Origin: Candidatus Bathyarchaeota archaeon
GTDB taxonomy: Archaea > Thermoproteota > Bathyarchaeia > Bathyarchaeales > Bathycorpusculaceae
Direction of reading: 5' to 3'
Assembly (NCBI GenBank): GCA_018396705.1
Contig: JAGTQZ010000002.1
Coordinates: 186,001-250,000 of the forward strand
DNA length: 64,000 nucleotides
The position numbers and the translations under genes are program-made. The notes below the pieces were generated by a model that did no database searches, was not told the origin of the DNA, and was given only the letters and a program-made list of their open reading frames with translations. Positions 8,701 through 17,017 of this stretch are shown here, in pieces; the stretch's first letter is position 1; each line of letters opens with the position of its first letter.

Positions 8701-9972
8701 TTAAATGTCCAGGCGTTTTCCTTTGGTTTCAAGGTTAAGTTTTTTGGCAATTACAGAAACTATGATTATGATTATCCCAGCTATCAGAGGCATTATGGCT
8801 AGAGCTTCGCCTAGGCCTACATAGCCTGCTATAACCCCAACGATTATTGTACCAAAGAAGGCTATGAGACTCGCTAAAATTTGCATGAAACTTTCCATTG
8901 ATCCTCTTATGCTTGTTGGAATAAGTTCAGCATACCACGTACGTGAAGTGTCACATATTCCGTTCAGTCCCCACAGGTATATCCAGAAAGTTACCGCAAA
9001 AAATACTATTATGGGTAATTTTTCTCCAACTCCTAGAATCGATGGTGTTCGCCAACTTAGCGATCCGCCAATAATGCATAACACAGCACATAGGATTAAA
9101 GTGTTTAACCTACCAACACGGTCGGACACCATTCCTAAGACCGCACGTGCTATTACGCCGTTGATAGTGCATGTTACTTCTACAATCCCGATTAAGGCTG
9201 TACTAAATGCTAGCACTGTACTTTGAAAAGTCGCAAGAAATGGAAGCACTATAAACATTAGCCCAAACCATCCACTAATCGAGAGCAAAAGCGCCAGTAC
9301 AAACTTTGCGCGAACTTCAGGACTTAAAAACTTTTTAAGAGGAACTCTCTCCTCCCTTTTTACTTTTCCTTCCGCAATAAGTTTTTGTCGCTCTTGCCAA
9401 AGAGACGATTCCCTTAGAAGAAGGACGCCCAAAATTGCGACTACTAGATCGAAGATGCACACGTAAGCAAAGAAAACATGCCAAGTAAATCCGTAGATTC
9501 CGGCTAGTATAAGCATTATACTTATGTTTAAAGTACCGATCACCGACATCGCCGACGCTCGACCCACTATTGTTTGTCTCCTCTCCGGAGGCACCTCTTC
9601 TGGTAACCATGTATAAAATGCTACTGTGGATAGACACGCAAAGAAGCCTGAGAGAATTCTAGCCGCGTAAAACCATTGAAAGTTAGGCGCGACAAGATAT
9701 AATAAATATGCAAGTGCAGCGAGAAAGTTTCCAAGAACGAACCCCTTTTTTCGACCTATGTAATCTATAAGAGGCCCTGAAATGAAGGCAGAAACGAACA
9801 TTCCAAGGTAGATACCGCTTATAAGAAAGCCGACTTCAGGCATGGAGATTTTCCAGAAAGCGATCAGTAAAGGCATTGTTATAGCAATGACCATCTCGTC
9901 CATAGCATCCGACCAACTACCCAATCCGCCAACCACTGCAAGCCGCTTGTAAGAAAAGCTTTTACCACTCAT
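8701..9972 (-). CDS. MFS transporter
   Basis: Major facilitator with 12 predicted helices and a long central loop rich in Lys/Glu. Motif A is visible between TM2 and TM3 as GPLIDYIGRKKGF and partly repeated as GMVSDRVGRLN in the second half. PERRQTIVGR and PTSIRGSMESF resemble the sugar-porter/aromatic-acid branch. The ATG at 9972 is preferred: it follows AGGT by about 7 bases, and the first helix begins about 15 residues later. An upstream start at 10053 would add a 27-residue extension. It lies downstream of a PhlG-like hydrolase, so it may import that enzyme's substrate, which is inference. Confidence 0.85.
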   Translation of the reverse strand: MSGKSFSYKRLAVVGGLGSWSDAMDEMVIAITMPLLIAFWKISMPEVGFLISGIYLGMFVSAFISGPLIDYIGRKKGFVLGNFLAALAYLLYLVAPNFQWFYAARILSGFFACLSTVAFYTWLPEEVPPERRQTIVGRASAMSVIGTLNISIMLILAGIYGFTWHVFFAYVCIFDLVVAILGVLLLRESSLWQERQKLIAEGKVKREERVPLKKFLSPEVRAKFVLALLLSISGWFGLMFIVLPFLATFQSTVLAFSTALIGIVEVTCTINGVIARAVLGMVSDRVGRLNTLILCAVLCIIGGSLSWRTPSILGVGEKLPIIVFFAVTFWIYLWGLNGICDTSRTWYAELIPTSIRGSMESFMQILASLIAFFGTIIVGVIAGYVGLGEALAIMPLIAGIIIIIVSVIAKKLNLETKGKRLDI

Positions 9973-10116
9973 GGTAATACCTAGATTTGTTGTAATTTCC
10001 CCATTTTTTAAAAAATTTTCGAAAAATTTAAAAGAGTTCACGTAAAGTTGCAAAAATTGTAGATCAGGATCTAACTTCGCTTTATGTACACAGTGTAAGC
10101 ATAAGTCACCTATTAC

Positions 10117-10755
10117 CTATTTTGAGCTAGTTTCATTTGTCTTGAATTCATATCTTATCTTACCGTCCTCTCTCACTATCTTAAAAGAGAAGTATGGGTT
10201 AACCTCTGGATCTTTGACAACACTCCATAACCTGTAAAGCTGTGGAAGGAATATCTGGAAGTTCATGATCTCCTTTTGACAGTGAGGAGCCCATACGTTA
10301 AGTAGTCTTTCTTTCGATTCTGCCTCTGTAGGAAACGCTGTAGACCTTCCTCTTACACCAAAGTCTGTTTTTTCCCATTGGTGAACCCTATAACCCACAG
10401 GTGGAGCATCCTCCTCAACTTTCTCTCCTGTAATACTTATTGCAGCGGCGACTACAACATGATCAAATACTATTATTGATTTTATGTGTTCTGGGAGATT
10501 TTTCACATCCTCCCATCTAATGCAGGGTCTAATCAGCGTTCCATCCGACCAAACCTGTGGTGCCACATGTATAGCACCAATTGCCGCGTTATGCTTAGGT
10601 TTCTTAACCCAGTAAAACTCCTTATGCTCTTCAGGGTGCCAAAGAGCGAAACCTTTTTCCATATTACACCACCACCAATTCAACATTTTTGATGTTACTC
10701 CATCTAGACTCCAGTCCACATGAACACGGCATTCATCATCTGTCCATACTATCAT
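10117..10755 (-). CDS. PhlG/phloretin-hydrolase-like zinc-dependent C-C hydrolase
   Basis: Resembles the DAPG hydrolase (PhlG) / phloretin hydrolase family, which cleave a carbon-carbon bond next to an aromatic ketone with a metal ion. Visible hallmarks are MLNWWW (residues 24-29), WHPEEH (39-44) and a late HxxxE (His158, Glu162) matching the paired C-terminal metal ligands of PhlG. At 212 residues it is shorter than PhlG (about 290) and lacks part of the N-terminal region. It is divergent from a ferredoxin/flavoprotein pair and upstream of an MFS transporter. The family call comes from motif memory, not a search. The substrate is unknown. Confidence 0.6.
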   Translation of the reverse strand: MIVWTDDECRVHVDWSLDGVTSKMLNWWWCNMEKGFALWHPEEHKEFYWVKKPKHNAAIGAIHVAPQVWSDGTLIRPCIRWEDVKNLPEHIKSIIVFDHVVVAAAISITGEKVEEDAPPVGYRVHQWEKTDFGVRGRSTAFPTEAESKERLLNVWAPHCQKEIMNFQIFLPQLYRLWSVVKDPEVNPYFSFKIVREDGKIRYEFKTNETSSK

Positions 10756-10923
10756 ACACTCACCCCCTATAACATTAACAAGAGGACATAACCAAAAATC
10801 TTATTTTATAAAAATTGCTATAACAACCGTTGTTGTGGCTATTCCCATATGAACTTTACAAAATAACAATATTGCCAAAAATTTATTAGGGGAAAGATAA
10901 TAAATTTCCCATCGGTAATTTCA
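10756..10923. promoter_or_regulatory. Divergent promoter region with inverted repeat
   Basis: AT-rich spacer between the PhlG-like gene (left) and the ferredoxin gene (right). It has a perfect inverted repeat AACAAC-C-GTTGTT at 10822-10834. A TATA-like TTTTATAAAAA at 10804-10814 could serve the leftward gene. A second AT-rich AAATTTATTA at about 10878 could serve the rightward one. The repeat lies centrally and could be an operator controlling both sides, but no local regulator gene is present. Confidence 0.4.
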
Positions 10924-11166
10924 ATGTCACACATAATAAAAATTGATCTTGATAAATGTATATCTTGTCAAATATGTGTGAAGGCATGTTGGGAAGATGT
11001 TATTAGATGGGATGAACTAAGAAAGGTTCCTGTTGTTATGTATCCAGAAGACTGCCTCGTATGCGGTTTATGCGAAGTTCTTTGCCCATCAAAATGTATA
11101 GAAGTTGTCCCCGATTGGCAAAGTAAAAAGTGGCCTAAAGAATTATCCAGTGGTGTAACATCCTAA
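10924..11166 (+). CDS. 2[4Fe-4S] ferredoxin-type protein
   Basis: An 80-residue electron carrier. The first cluster motif is C12-x2-C15-x2-C18-x3-C22. The second is C44-x2-C47-x2-C50-x3-C54 with an extra Cys58. The second motif carries the usual Pro after its last Cys (CP at 54-55); in the first, Trp23 takes that place, and the spacing between clusters is short. It precedes the FAD reductase by 16 bases and probably passes electrons to it, as AprB does for AprA or as small ferredoxins do for fumarate-reductase-like enzymes. The partnership is inferred from adjacency. Confidence 0.85.
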   Translation: MSHIIKIDLDKCISCQICVKACWEDVIRWDELRKVPVVMYPEDCLVCGLCEVLCPSKCIEVVPDWQSKKWPKELSSGVTS

Positions 11167-11182
11167 CTATAGTCAATGGTGA

Positions 11183-12925
11183 GTGAAATTGAGTTTCACC
11201 GAACCTTTTGAGAAGACTATTTCCACAGACGTCCTTGTCGTAGGAGGTGGAATAGCTGGGCTAACTGCTGCCATTGCAGCTAAAGAGACAGCACCTGAAC
11301 TCGATGTGCTTGTAGTAGATAGAGCAACTGGAAGTGCGGGATGGGCTGGTAAAGCTCCACGCACGGCAGGTCACTTCACATTTGTAACACCTGAAGACGA
11401 TCCTGAGGATTTCATTAAATACATAGTATGTAACATAGGTTGCTTTCTAAACGACCAGATATTGCTCCGAGAGTACGCGTACGCCACTAGAAAGCTTATA
11501 GAGCAACTTGATTTATGGGGTGTAACAATCATTAGAAGACCTGACGGTAAAGTTCAGTATAATAAGATAGGCCCATTTCCATGGGGAACAACTCTAGCAG
11601 ACCTCGACATGTGCGCCCGAATGGCTGCTTATGCAAAGAGGTTAGGTATTAAGTTCCTTGACAAAGTTTTTGTTGCAGATCTTATCAGCAGTGATGGGCA
11701 TGTTACAGGCGCTGTAGGCTTTAGCTTACTTGACGGAACATTCTATGTTTTTAGGGCAAGAGCGACGGTTCTAGCTTGCGGAAATCAAAATTATGGATTG
11801 ATGCCTCTGTGGAATGGTAAGGGAATCGGCATACTTGCGGCGTATAAAGTTGGCGTGGAGATGAGAAATGCTGAGTTTGGAAATTATGGTGGAGGGTTTC
11901 TAAACGCTGATATGCCTCAATCAGGTGATTGGCTCGTCACGGGGCAGGATTTCCTATATAATGCTAAAGGGGAATATTTAACACCAAAATATCGACCTGG
12001 CCCACGTCCAGACTCCGATCCAGAAGCATATCTTGCTTGGTATAGAGAAACAACAGCTGGAAATGGTCCAATATATGTAGACGTATTAACCTCTATATCA
12101 GATAATCAAAGAAAATTTTTCTTCGCGTTACCTGGGGCACGTCCCTTGGCAGATGCATTCTGGAAAAACCTGATCATGAAAACCATGGTTGTAAGAAAGG
12201 ATCCTCAGGCGAAACTTGTCAGAGTGGTGCACGCATTTCAAGGGGAGATTTCTTGCCTTAAAGTGAATACTTACTACAGTACGAACCTCCCGGGGCTTTT
12301 CGCGGTTGGCGATATAAGTTTTGGAGGTTCGGCGTTATACGGGGCCGTTCCGTCACCACCAGGTCGAATTAAGGGTAGCGGCCTAATGAATGCAGTTTTT
12401 TCAGGGGTGAAGGGGGGATCATCAGCAGCAGTTTACGCTGCAGCCTTAAAAGCTGCTAAAATTGAGCCTGAAGTCAATTATTCACAAGTTAAGGAACTTA
12501 AGGATAGAATTCTCACACCATTGAGCAGAGAAAATGGAATACCACCGTTTGAGGTTATATATAAGGTTCAGGAGGTTATCTATCCGCTTGACTACAGTAT
12601 TATAAAAAGCGGGGATAGGTTAAAGGAGGCATTAGACAAGGTCATTGTCATACGCGAAGAGTTAGACCGAATGAAAGCCGAAGATTACCATGAACTTTGT
12701 AATTGTATGTTTGCTGAAAGTATGGTTTTATGCGCAGAAATGTTCTACAGAGCTTCATTAATGAGAACAGAAAGCAGAGGATTTCATTATCGGGAAGACT
12801 ATCCAAAATCAGATAATAAGAACTGGCTAAAATGGATAGTCATCAAAAAAGAAGGAGAAGCGATGAAACTTTATACTGAGCCTGTTCCAATAGAAAAATA
12901 TCCATATAAGCCCCTAGAAGAATAA
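11183..12925 (+). CDS. FAD-dependent oxidoreductase, fumarate reductase/AprA-like flavoprotein
   Basis: Flavoprotein of the succinate dehydrogenase/fumarate reductase superfamily. The FAD-binding GGGIAG is at residues 21-26, followed by an acidic VVDRA strand end. A later GLFAVGDISFGGSALYGAVP segment is the second FAD-contact motif, and the C-terminal helical domain matches AprA/fumarate reductase chains. The substrate pocket residues do not let me name a substrate; a role in adenylylsulfate reduction is not supported because sat and aprB proper are absent. The GTG start at 11183 lies 16 bases after the ferredoxin stop. With the PhlG-like hydrolase and MFS gene it could form an aromatic or unsaturated-acid degradation cassette. 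Confidence 0.78.
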   Translation: MKLSFTEPFEKTISTDVLVVGGGIAGLTAAIAAKETAPELDVLVVDRATGSAGWAGKAPRTAGHFTFVTPEDDPEDFIKYIVCNIGCFLNDQILLREYAYATRKLIEQLDLWGVTIIRRPDGKVQYNKIGPFPWGTTLADLDMCARMAAYAKRLGIKFLDKVFVADLISSDGHVTGAVGFSLLDGTFYVFRARATVLACGNQNYGLMPLWNGKGIGILAAYKVGVEMRNAEFGNYGGGFLNADMPQSGDWLVTGQDFLYNAKGEYLTPKYRPGPRPDSDPEAYLAWYRETTAGNGPIYVDVLTSISDNQRKFFFALPGARPLADAFWKNLIMKTMVVRKDPQAKLVRVVHAFQGEISCLKVNTYYSTNLPGLFAVGDISFGGSALYGAVPSPPGRIKGSGLMNAVFSGVKGGSSAAVYAAALKAAKIEPEVNYSQVKELKDRILTPLSRENGIPPFEVIYKVQEVIYPLDYSIIKSGDRLKEALDKVIVIREELDRMKAEDYHELCNCMFAESMVLCAEMFYRASLMRTESRGFHYREDYPKSDNKNWLKWIVIKKEGEAMKLYTEPVPIEKYPYKPLEE

Positions 12926-12988
12926 CAACATACTTAAAGTTGGTTTTCTACCGTTTAGCAACGTTTAACAGCATGTCTTAGCCCATGG

Positions 12989-12995
12989 TTATATA
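12989..12995 (+). promoter_or_regulatory. TATA box of RNase HII gene
   Basis: TTATATA sits about 25 bases before the ATG pair at 13016/13019. This spacing suggests a leaderless or nearly leaderless transcript, common in archaea. Confidence 0.4.
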
Positions 12996-13015
12996 GGTAG
13001 ACGAAGGTTTCGTAG

Positions 13016-13678
13016 ATGATGGTTGCTGGTGTTGATGATGCTGGACGTGGCTCTGTTATAGGGTCGCTAGTTATTGCTGGAATCCTAATAGACAACGGAG
13101 ACATGCCCAAACTTGTCCAATTAGGTGTGAAAGACTCGAAGCTTCTTTCGCCGGGCAGAAGGGAAACTCTAGCCGTCGAGATAAAGCGTATAGCCAAAAA
13201 ACACGTTATTGTAAAGCTTTCCCCGGCGGAAATTGACAAAGTTGTTGAAAGAGGCAGAAAGCTTCATAGGCTTAACTGGTTGGAAGCGCAGGCCATGGCT
13301 AAAGTAATAGAGCTTCTCCAACCGGACGTAGCCTACGTGGATGCTTCAGACGTTTTGGAGGAACGCTTTAAACAGCAAATCATGGAGTTTCTGCCCTTTA
13401 AGATTGAAATTATTTCAGAGCATAAGGCGGACCGCAAATACCCGGTGGTTTCAGCTGCCTCTATAATAGCCAAGGTGGAACGTGACCGCGAAATAGTTGA
13501 GTTGAAAGCTAAATATGGCGATTTTGGATGCGGCTATCCCACAGACCCCAAGACAATCGAGTTTCTACACCGCTGCCTCAAAACCTTTAAAGAGTATCCG
13601 GATTTTGTTAGAAAAAGCTGGAAACCGGCTAAAAAGGTAAAAAGCGAAAGCAACTCAAAGCAGGCAAGACTTTTTTAA
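13016..13678 (+). CDS. rnhB: Ribonuclease HII
   Basis: Removes RNA from RNA-DNA hybrids and single ribonucleotides from DNA. The signature at residues 4-13 reads AGVDDAGRGS, where most family members have DEAGRG, so the second acidic catalytic residue is Asp rather than Glu. The third and fourth acidic positions are present in YVDASDV and EHKADRKYPVVSAASIIAK. Length is 220 residues. The two tandem ATGs (13016, 13019) cannot be told apart. It ends overlapping the convergent COG1395 regulator by 4 bases. Confidence 0.92.
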   Translation: MMVAGVDDAGRGSVIGSLVIAGILIDNGDMPKLVQLGVKDSKLLSPGRRETLAVEIKRIAKKHVIVKLSPAEIDKVVERGRKLHRLNWLEAQAMAKVIELLQPDVAYVDASDVLEERFKQQIMEFLPFKIEIISEHKADRKYPVVSAASIIAKVERDREIVELKAKYGDFGCGYPTDPKTIEFLHRCLKTFKEYPDFVRKSWKPAKKVKSESNSKQARLF

Positions 13679-14643
13679 AGGTTACACAATTCTTCTGGGC
13701 TTTTTATTTTTGATATTTCCTTGCTGTCGACACATGGAATATCCTTGTCTAGCTGTGGTTTCTGTCCGTTGGTTACAAGAACGGGATGAGCTTGAACAAC
13801 CTTGCTCAGGCTTAAAATTTCTTCAACCCTACGGGTTAACTTTGTGTCTTGGCAGTCCGCTACTCCGCCGATTATTTTCACATTTTCCTCCGGAACCGTA
13901 ACCACAAAGTCAAAGGGTGCCCTCTTGACGGCCACAATATTGCAGCCAGCAAGTTTCTTGAAAATTCTTTGGACGAGTTTGTTCCGCGTGAATATTTGCT
14001 TAGCCCTCGTTTTAAAAGGCTTCTGGTGGTTTTTAGGAGCCTCAAAAATGTTGACTGGTTTCGCTATGGGAACCCCTAAAGTGCGGAGCAGATTGTAGGC
14101 TGCCGTCACAGAGGCCTTTGCCATGCCTCTCTCGTAACCATAAAGTGTCCTTCTTGAAATTCCTATTTTTTCAGCTATCTCGCCGACGGACAAGCCTAAC
14201 TCCTGCCTCCGCCTTTTAATGGCTTCACCGTCTATTTCTACATAGTATCCACCCGGCCCAGCTTGAATTAGTGGGTATATGCCCCGTAAAACAATATTTT
14301 CAAAGGTTTTAGGCGTCACAGCCAAAACATTGTATCGTGAATAAACAGTGTCATCTTCTAACGGTTTGTCACGAGTTTTCTCGCTTATAAAAAGCGACGT
14401 CGCCGAAACATGTTCTGCTATCATCCGCAACTCCAAAGAATCATACAGCGAAATACATCCAATGTCCTGCTGCACTTTCACGAAAACTAGGGATTCCCTT
14501 TTTCTGGCAGCTATGTCAAAACAGCTTGGCCTAGAGCAACATCTCTGAGAGACGGTGAAACCGCCATCCTTCAGTATGGCTTCCGCCGCCTTTATTTCCT
14601 CCGTCTCCCTATAAGTCATCGGAAATTTCACAAAAATATTCAA
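13675..14643 (-). CDS. COG1395-type archaeal HTH transcriptional regulator
   Basis: A 322-residue protein with an XRE/Cro-type helix-turn-helix at about residues 140-195 (RRRQELGLSVGEIAEKIGIS then RRTLYGYERG). The N-terminal domain resembles a restriction-endonuclease/Holliday-junction-resolvase fold (CFDIAARKRESLVFVKVQQD). This layout is that of the conserved archaeal putative HTH regulators in COG1395. The C-terminal part appears to repeat the nuclease-like fold (FDFVVTVPEENVKIIGGVAD). Targets are unknown. It lies just upstream of fibrillarin's 3' end on the same strand, without overlap. Confidence 0.82.
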   Translation of the reverse strand: MNIFVKFPMTYRETEEIKAAEAILKDGGFTVSQRCCSRPSCFDIAARKRESLVFVKVQQDIGCISLYDSLELRMIAEHVSATSLFISEKTRDKPLEDDTVYSRYNVLAVTPKTFENIVLRGIYPLIQAGPGGYYVEIDGEAIKRRRQELGLSVGEIAEKIGISRRTLYGYERGMAKASVTAAYNLLRTLGVPIAKPVNIFEAPKNHQKPFKTRAKQIFTRNKLVQRIFKKLAGCNIVAVKRAPFDFVVTVPEENVKIIGGVADCQDTKLTRRVEEILSLSKVVQAHPVLVTNGQKPQLDKDIPCVDSKEISKIKSPEELCNL

Positions 14644-14678
14644 AGGCAGCCTTGGATATAAGCATATACATTTAAGGC

Positions 14679-15374
14679 TTAGTTTCTATATTTTGCCACT
14701 ATCATGGCGTGGGCCTTGTCGAAGGGTTCTAGGTGAACGATGTCTTCTATCGTGAAGCCCCTAGTTTCCAAAATCTTCAGCTCCCTCTTGTAAACTTCAG
14801 ACGGCTCCTTTGTCACGTCTATGCTTTGGGCTTTCACAGCCAACATTATCCAGCCGCCGCTCTTGAGATGTATATCAGCGTTGTCCGCTAGAATTTTCGC
14901 TTGTTCAGGCTGGGCTATGTCACAGTAAATGTCATCCACTTTGCCGCGAATAAAAAGGGCATATCTCTCTGGGAAACGGGCATCCTCCAGTATGGGCGTC
15001 ATATTTGGTCGATATGGGCAAACATTGTTGATGAGCTCTCTTAGGGCTCTAGCTGCAAACTCTACACAGTAAACGTGGCCCTTTTCGCCCACTATATCAG
15101 AGATATGGCTGGCTGTTGTGCCTGAAGCCGCACCTAAATAAAGCACTTGATGGTCTGGCTTTATGGGAACTGCTTTAACGCCTTTTAGAATGGCGGCTGC
15201 CAACTTGCTTCTAAACGGATCCCAGAGACGATATTCAACGCCTTCAAAGCGTACAAGCTTTTCGCCGTAAACTGTTCGGCCGGGTGCAAGATTTCGAGTA
15301 GCAAGTCTTTCGGTTCCATCGTCCAAAGCGACAACATATATTTGCGAGAAACTAGGGTGAGGTTTAACCTGCAT
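14679..15374 (-). CDS. flpA: Fibrillarin-like rRNA/tRNA 2'-O-methyltransferase
   Basis: Catalytic subunit of the archaeal C/D-box RNP, methylating ribose 2'-OH guided by sRNA. The SAM site is VLYLGAASGTTASHISDIVG, followed by YCVEFAAR and the DDIYCDIAQPEQA segment. The start at ATG 15374 gives the usual N-terminus (QVKPHPSFSQIYV) and is preceded by GGTGG and GGAG. It overlaps the end of nop5 by 11 bases, showing a nop5-flpA operon as in most archaea. A longer reading frame to 15479 only duplicates nop5 coding sequence. Confidence 0.95.
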   Translation of the reverse strand: MQVKPHPSFSQIYVVALDDGTERLATRNLAPGRTVYGEKLVRFEGVEYRLWDPFRSKLAAAILKGVKAVPIKPDHQVLYLGAASGTTASHISDIVGEKGHVYCVEFAARALRELINNVCPYRPNMTPILEDARFPERYALFIRGKVDDIYCDIAQPEQAKILADNADIHLKSGGWIMLAVKAQSIDVTKEPSEVYKRELKILETRGFTIEDIVHLEPFDKAHAMIVAKYRN

Positions 15375-16590
15375 GTCTCCGCTTCCACCGTTTCTTCTCA
15401 TGTTTAGGTTTAGGCTTCTCTGGGGCCTTTGGCGGCGGCTCAGCGTACTTTTGGCGAATCTCCTCAACTCGCTTTTCAAGGTCAGCTTTCAACTCTTCTC
15501 CAATGTATCTTCCTCCGAAAACGTCTGTCCGAGCGGCTATAGCAAGTTTTCCAGCCAGAGCCCTTGCAATTTTGCCCCTCTGCCACTTTTTCGCCTCATG
15601 CAAATATGGATGCTGAAAGATTATCCCATGCTTAGGCGGCTTTGTTCCAGTTTTAAGCGAGCGGAACAGGGCTTTTTCCGCGCCAAGCACTTGAAGTGTG
15701 CTGGCCGGCATTTTAGCCAGATTTATCAGGCCACCAGCCAAAGCTATGAGCCGTGCACCTAGAAGCGCTCCCGTCAAAGCTTTTATGTTTGGAGCAACCT
15801 CCTCCATGGCGGTGTCGATGTATTTTTCCATAGCCTCTCTTAAATTATATAAGCCTAGCACTGTCCGGCTTAAAGCTTGTACTTGGGCCAGATCCTCTTC
15901 TGAAAGGTCTGCGCCCATTGAAGATTTGGCTACATTAGCTATTTGTTCAACTTTCTGCTTTGGCAAACCCTCTTTTTCAAGTTTTTCTATGGTGAAGCCC
16001 TCGCGTTTTCCAATGTTTACGACTAGACGGGCGTATGTTTCGTGTTTCTCTAGAAGACGGTCAAGCTCTGGGAAATGGATGCCATACCATTCTCGGACAC
16101 GACTCATGAAAAGGTTTATAGTCTTATCCAAGTCATCTAATGTTTGAATGGCTTGAGCGATCAGCAAATCCCTTTTTTCAACAGCTCCTTTAACTTTTAG
16201 TTTTGCAAGTTCCATAGAGACACTGTGCATCCAACGCTGAAACTCATCATAATCCTTAACGAAGCCTATTTCAATCGCGAAGCCTTCAATGTTTGAACGT
16301 AAAAGCTGGCCAGCATCCGAAACTTTTGAAAACTCTGTTGAAACCGCAAATTTCTCCTTAACTTCAGCTGCCAAAGCAGAGTTTTCAAAAACAAAGGCGT
16401 CATACCCACCGCTTTTCAAGTGGGTTATCAAATCTGCAATCTCTTTAACAACTTTTCCAGATTCGATCTCCAAGAGGACTTTAGCCGCTTCTTCAGGTTT
16501 TTTAGGAAAAACAGAATGGGCTACAAGCTTGTTTTCCTCATTGAAAGCCAAAACTCCGAACAAGGTTGGAATTACCGTTGCTTTCATCAC
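15364..16590 (-). CDS. nop5: C/D-box RNP scaffold protein Nop5 (Nop56/58)
   Basis: Bridges L7Ae-bound guide sRNA and fibrillarin. An N-terminal fibrillarin-binding domain is followed by a long coiled coil at about residues 140-240. The Nop domain carries IALAGGLINLAKMPASTLQV and LGAEKALFRSLKTG, the RNA-binding signature. The last 40 residues are Lys/Arg/Pro-rich, as in many homologues. Length 408 residues. It is the first gene of the operon with flpA. Confidence 0.95.
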   Translation of the reverse strand: MMKATVIPTLFGVLAFNEENKLVAHSVFPKKPEEAAKVLLEIESGKVVKEIADLITHLKSGGYDAFVFENSALAAEVKEKFAVSTEFSKVSDAGQLLRSNIEGFAIEIGFVKDYDEFQRWMHSVSMELAKLKVKGAVEKRDLLIAQAIQTLDDLDKTINLFMSRVREWYGIHFPELDRLLEKHETYARLVVNIGKREGFTIEKLEKEGLPKQKVEQIANVAKSSMGADLSEEDLAQVQALSRTVLGLYNLREAMEKYIDTAMEEVAPNIKALTGALLGARLIALAGGLINLAKMPASTLQVLGAEKALFRSLKTGTKPPKHGIIFQHPYLHEAKKWQRGKIARALAGKLAIAARTDVFGGRYIGEELKADLEKRVEEIRQKYAEPPPKAPEKPKPKHEKKRWKRRHAG

Positions 16591-16672
16591 ATTCTCCTCA
16601 ATTTCTTGTGATAGTATCTACTAGGCTTGCATAAATAAAGAATTCTGAACATATTAATATTGCAGACGTAAC

Positions 16673-16933
16673 CTATTTCCTTATCCGGCGGATCTCGAAG
16701 ACCACAGGGTTTTCAGGGTCTGGACATGCAGTGTAAAGTATATCTCTGTCTTTTATCCATGGAAACTCTGCACCATAGCGCATGGCGTAAACTCTTGGAA
16801 ACAAAATTAGAAGCGCACCATAACACACGTCACCTTTAACGGATCTCCCGTCAAAGATTATTTTGTCGCCCACTTTGTGCCCAAAAGCACATTTCCCAGT
16901 TTGACTTTTTACAGTAACCTCTACAACAGACAT
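16673..16933 (-). CDS. TIGR04076-family small protein
   Basis: An 86-residue protein matching the TIGR04076 family: a start like VEVTVKSQTGKCAFGHKVGD, a central GDVCYGAL, and a late ACPDPENPVVFEIRR. The family has conserved cysteines and no established function. It stands alone between nop5 and pyrD. Confidence 0.75.
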   Translation of the reverse strand: MSVVEVTVKSQTGKCAFGHKVGDKIIFDGRSVKGDVCYGALLILFPRVYAMRYGAEFPWIKDRDILYTACPDPENPVVFEIRRIRK

Positions 16934-17017
16934 TAAACACGCCCCACTTCCTATAGGTGACTAAACGTTTATAGAACTTTCTCGGCTACCCATGAAACTT
17001 AAACGAAAGTTTATCTT

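Noticed and set aside
11183-12925. Adenylylsulfate reductase AprA
   Set aside because: The family resemblance is general. There is no sat, qmo or sulfite-reductase gene and the ferredoxin is shorter than AprB, so only a generic flavoprotein call is made.
15373-16147. Rightward reading frames of 129-149 codons opposite nop5/flpA
   Set aside because: They mirror the codon structure of strongly supported genes on the other strand and have no recognisable domains.
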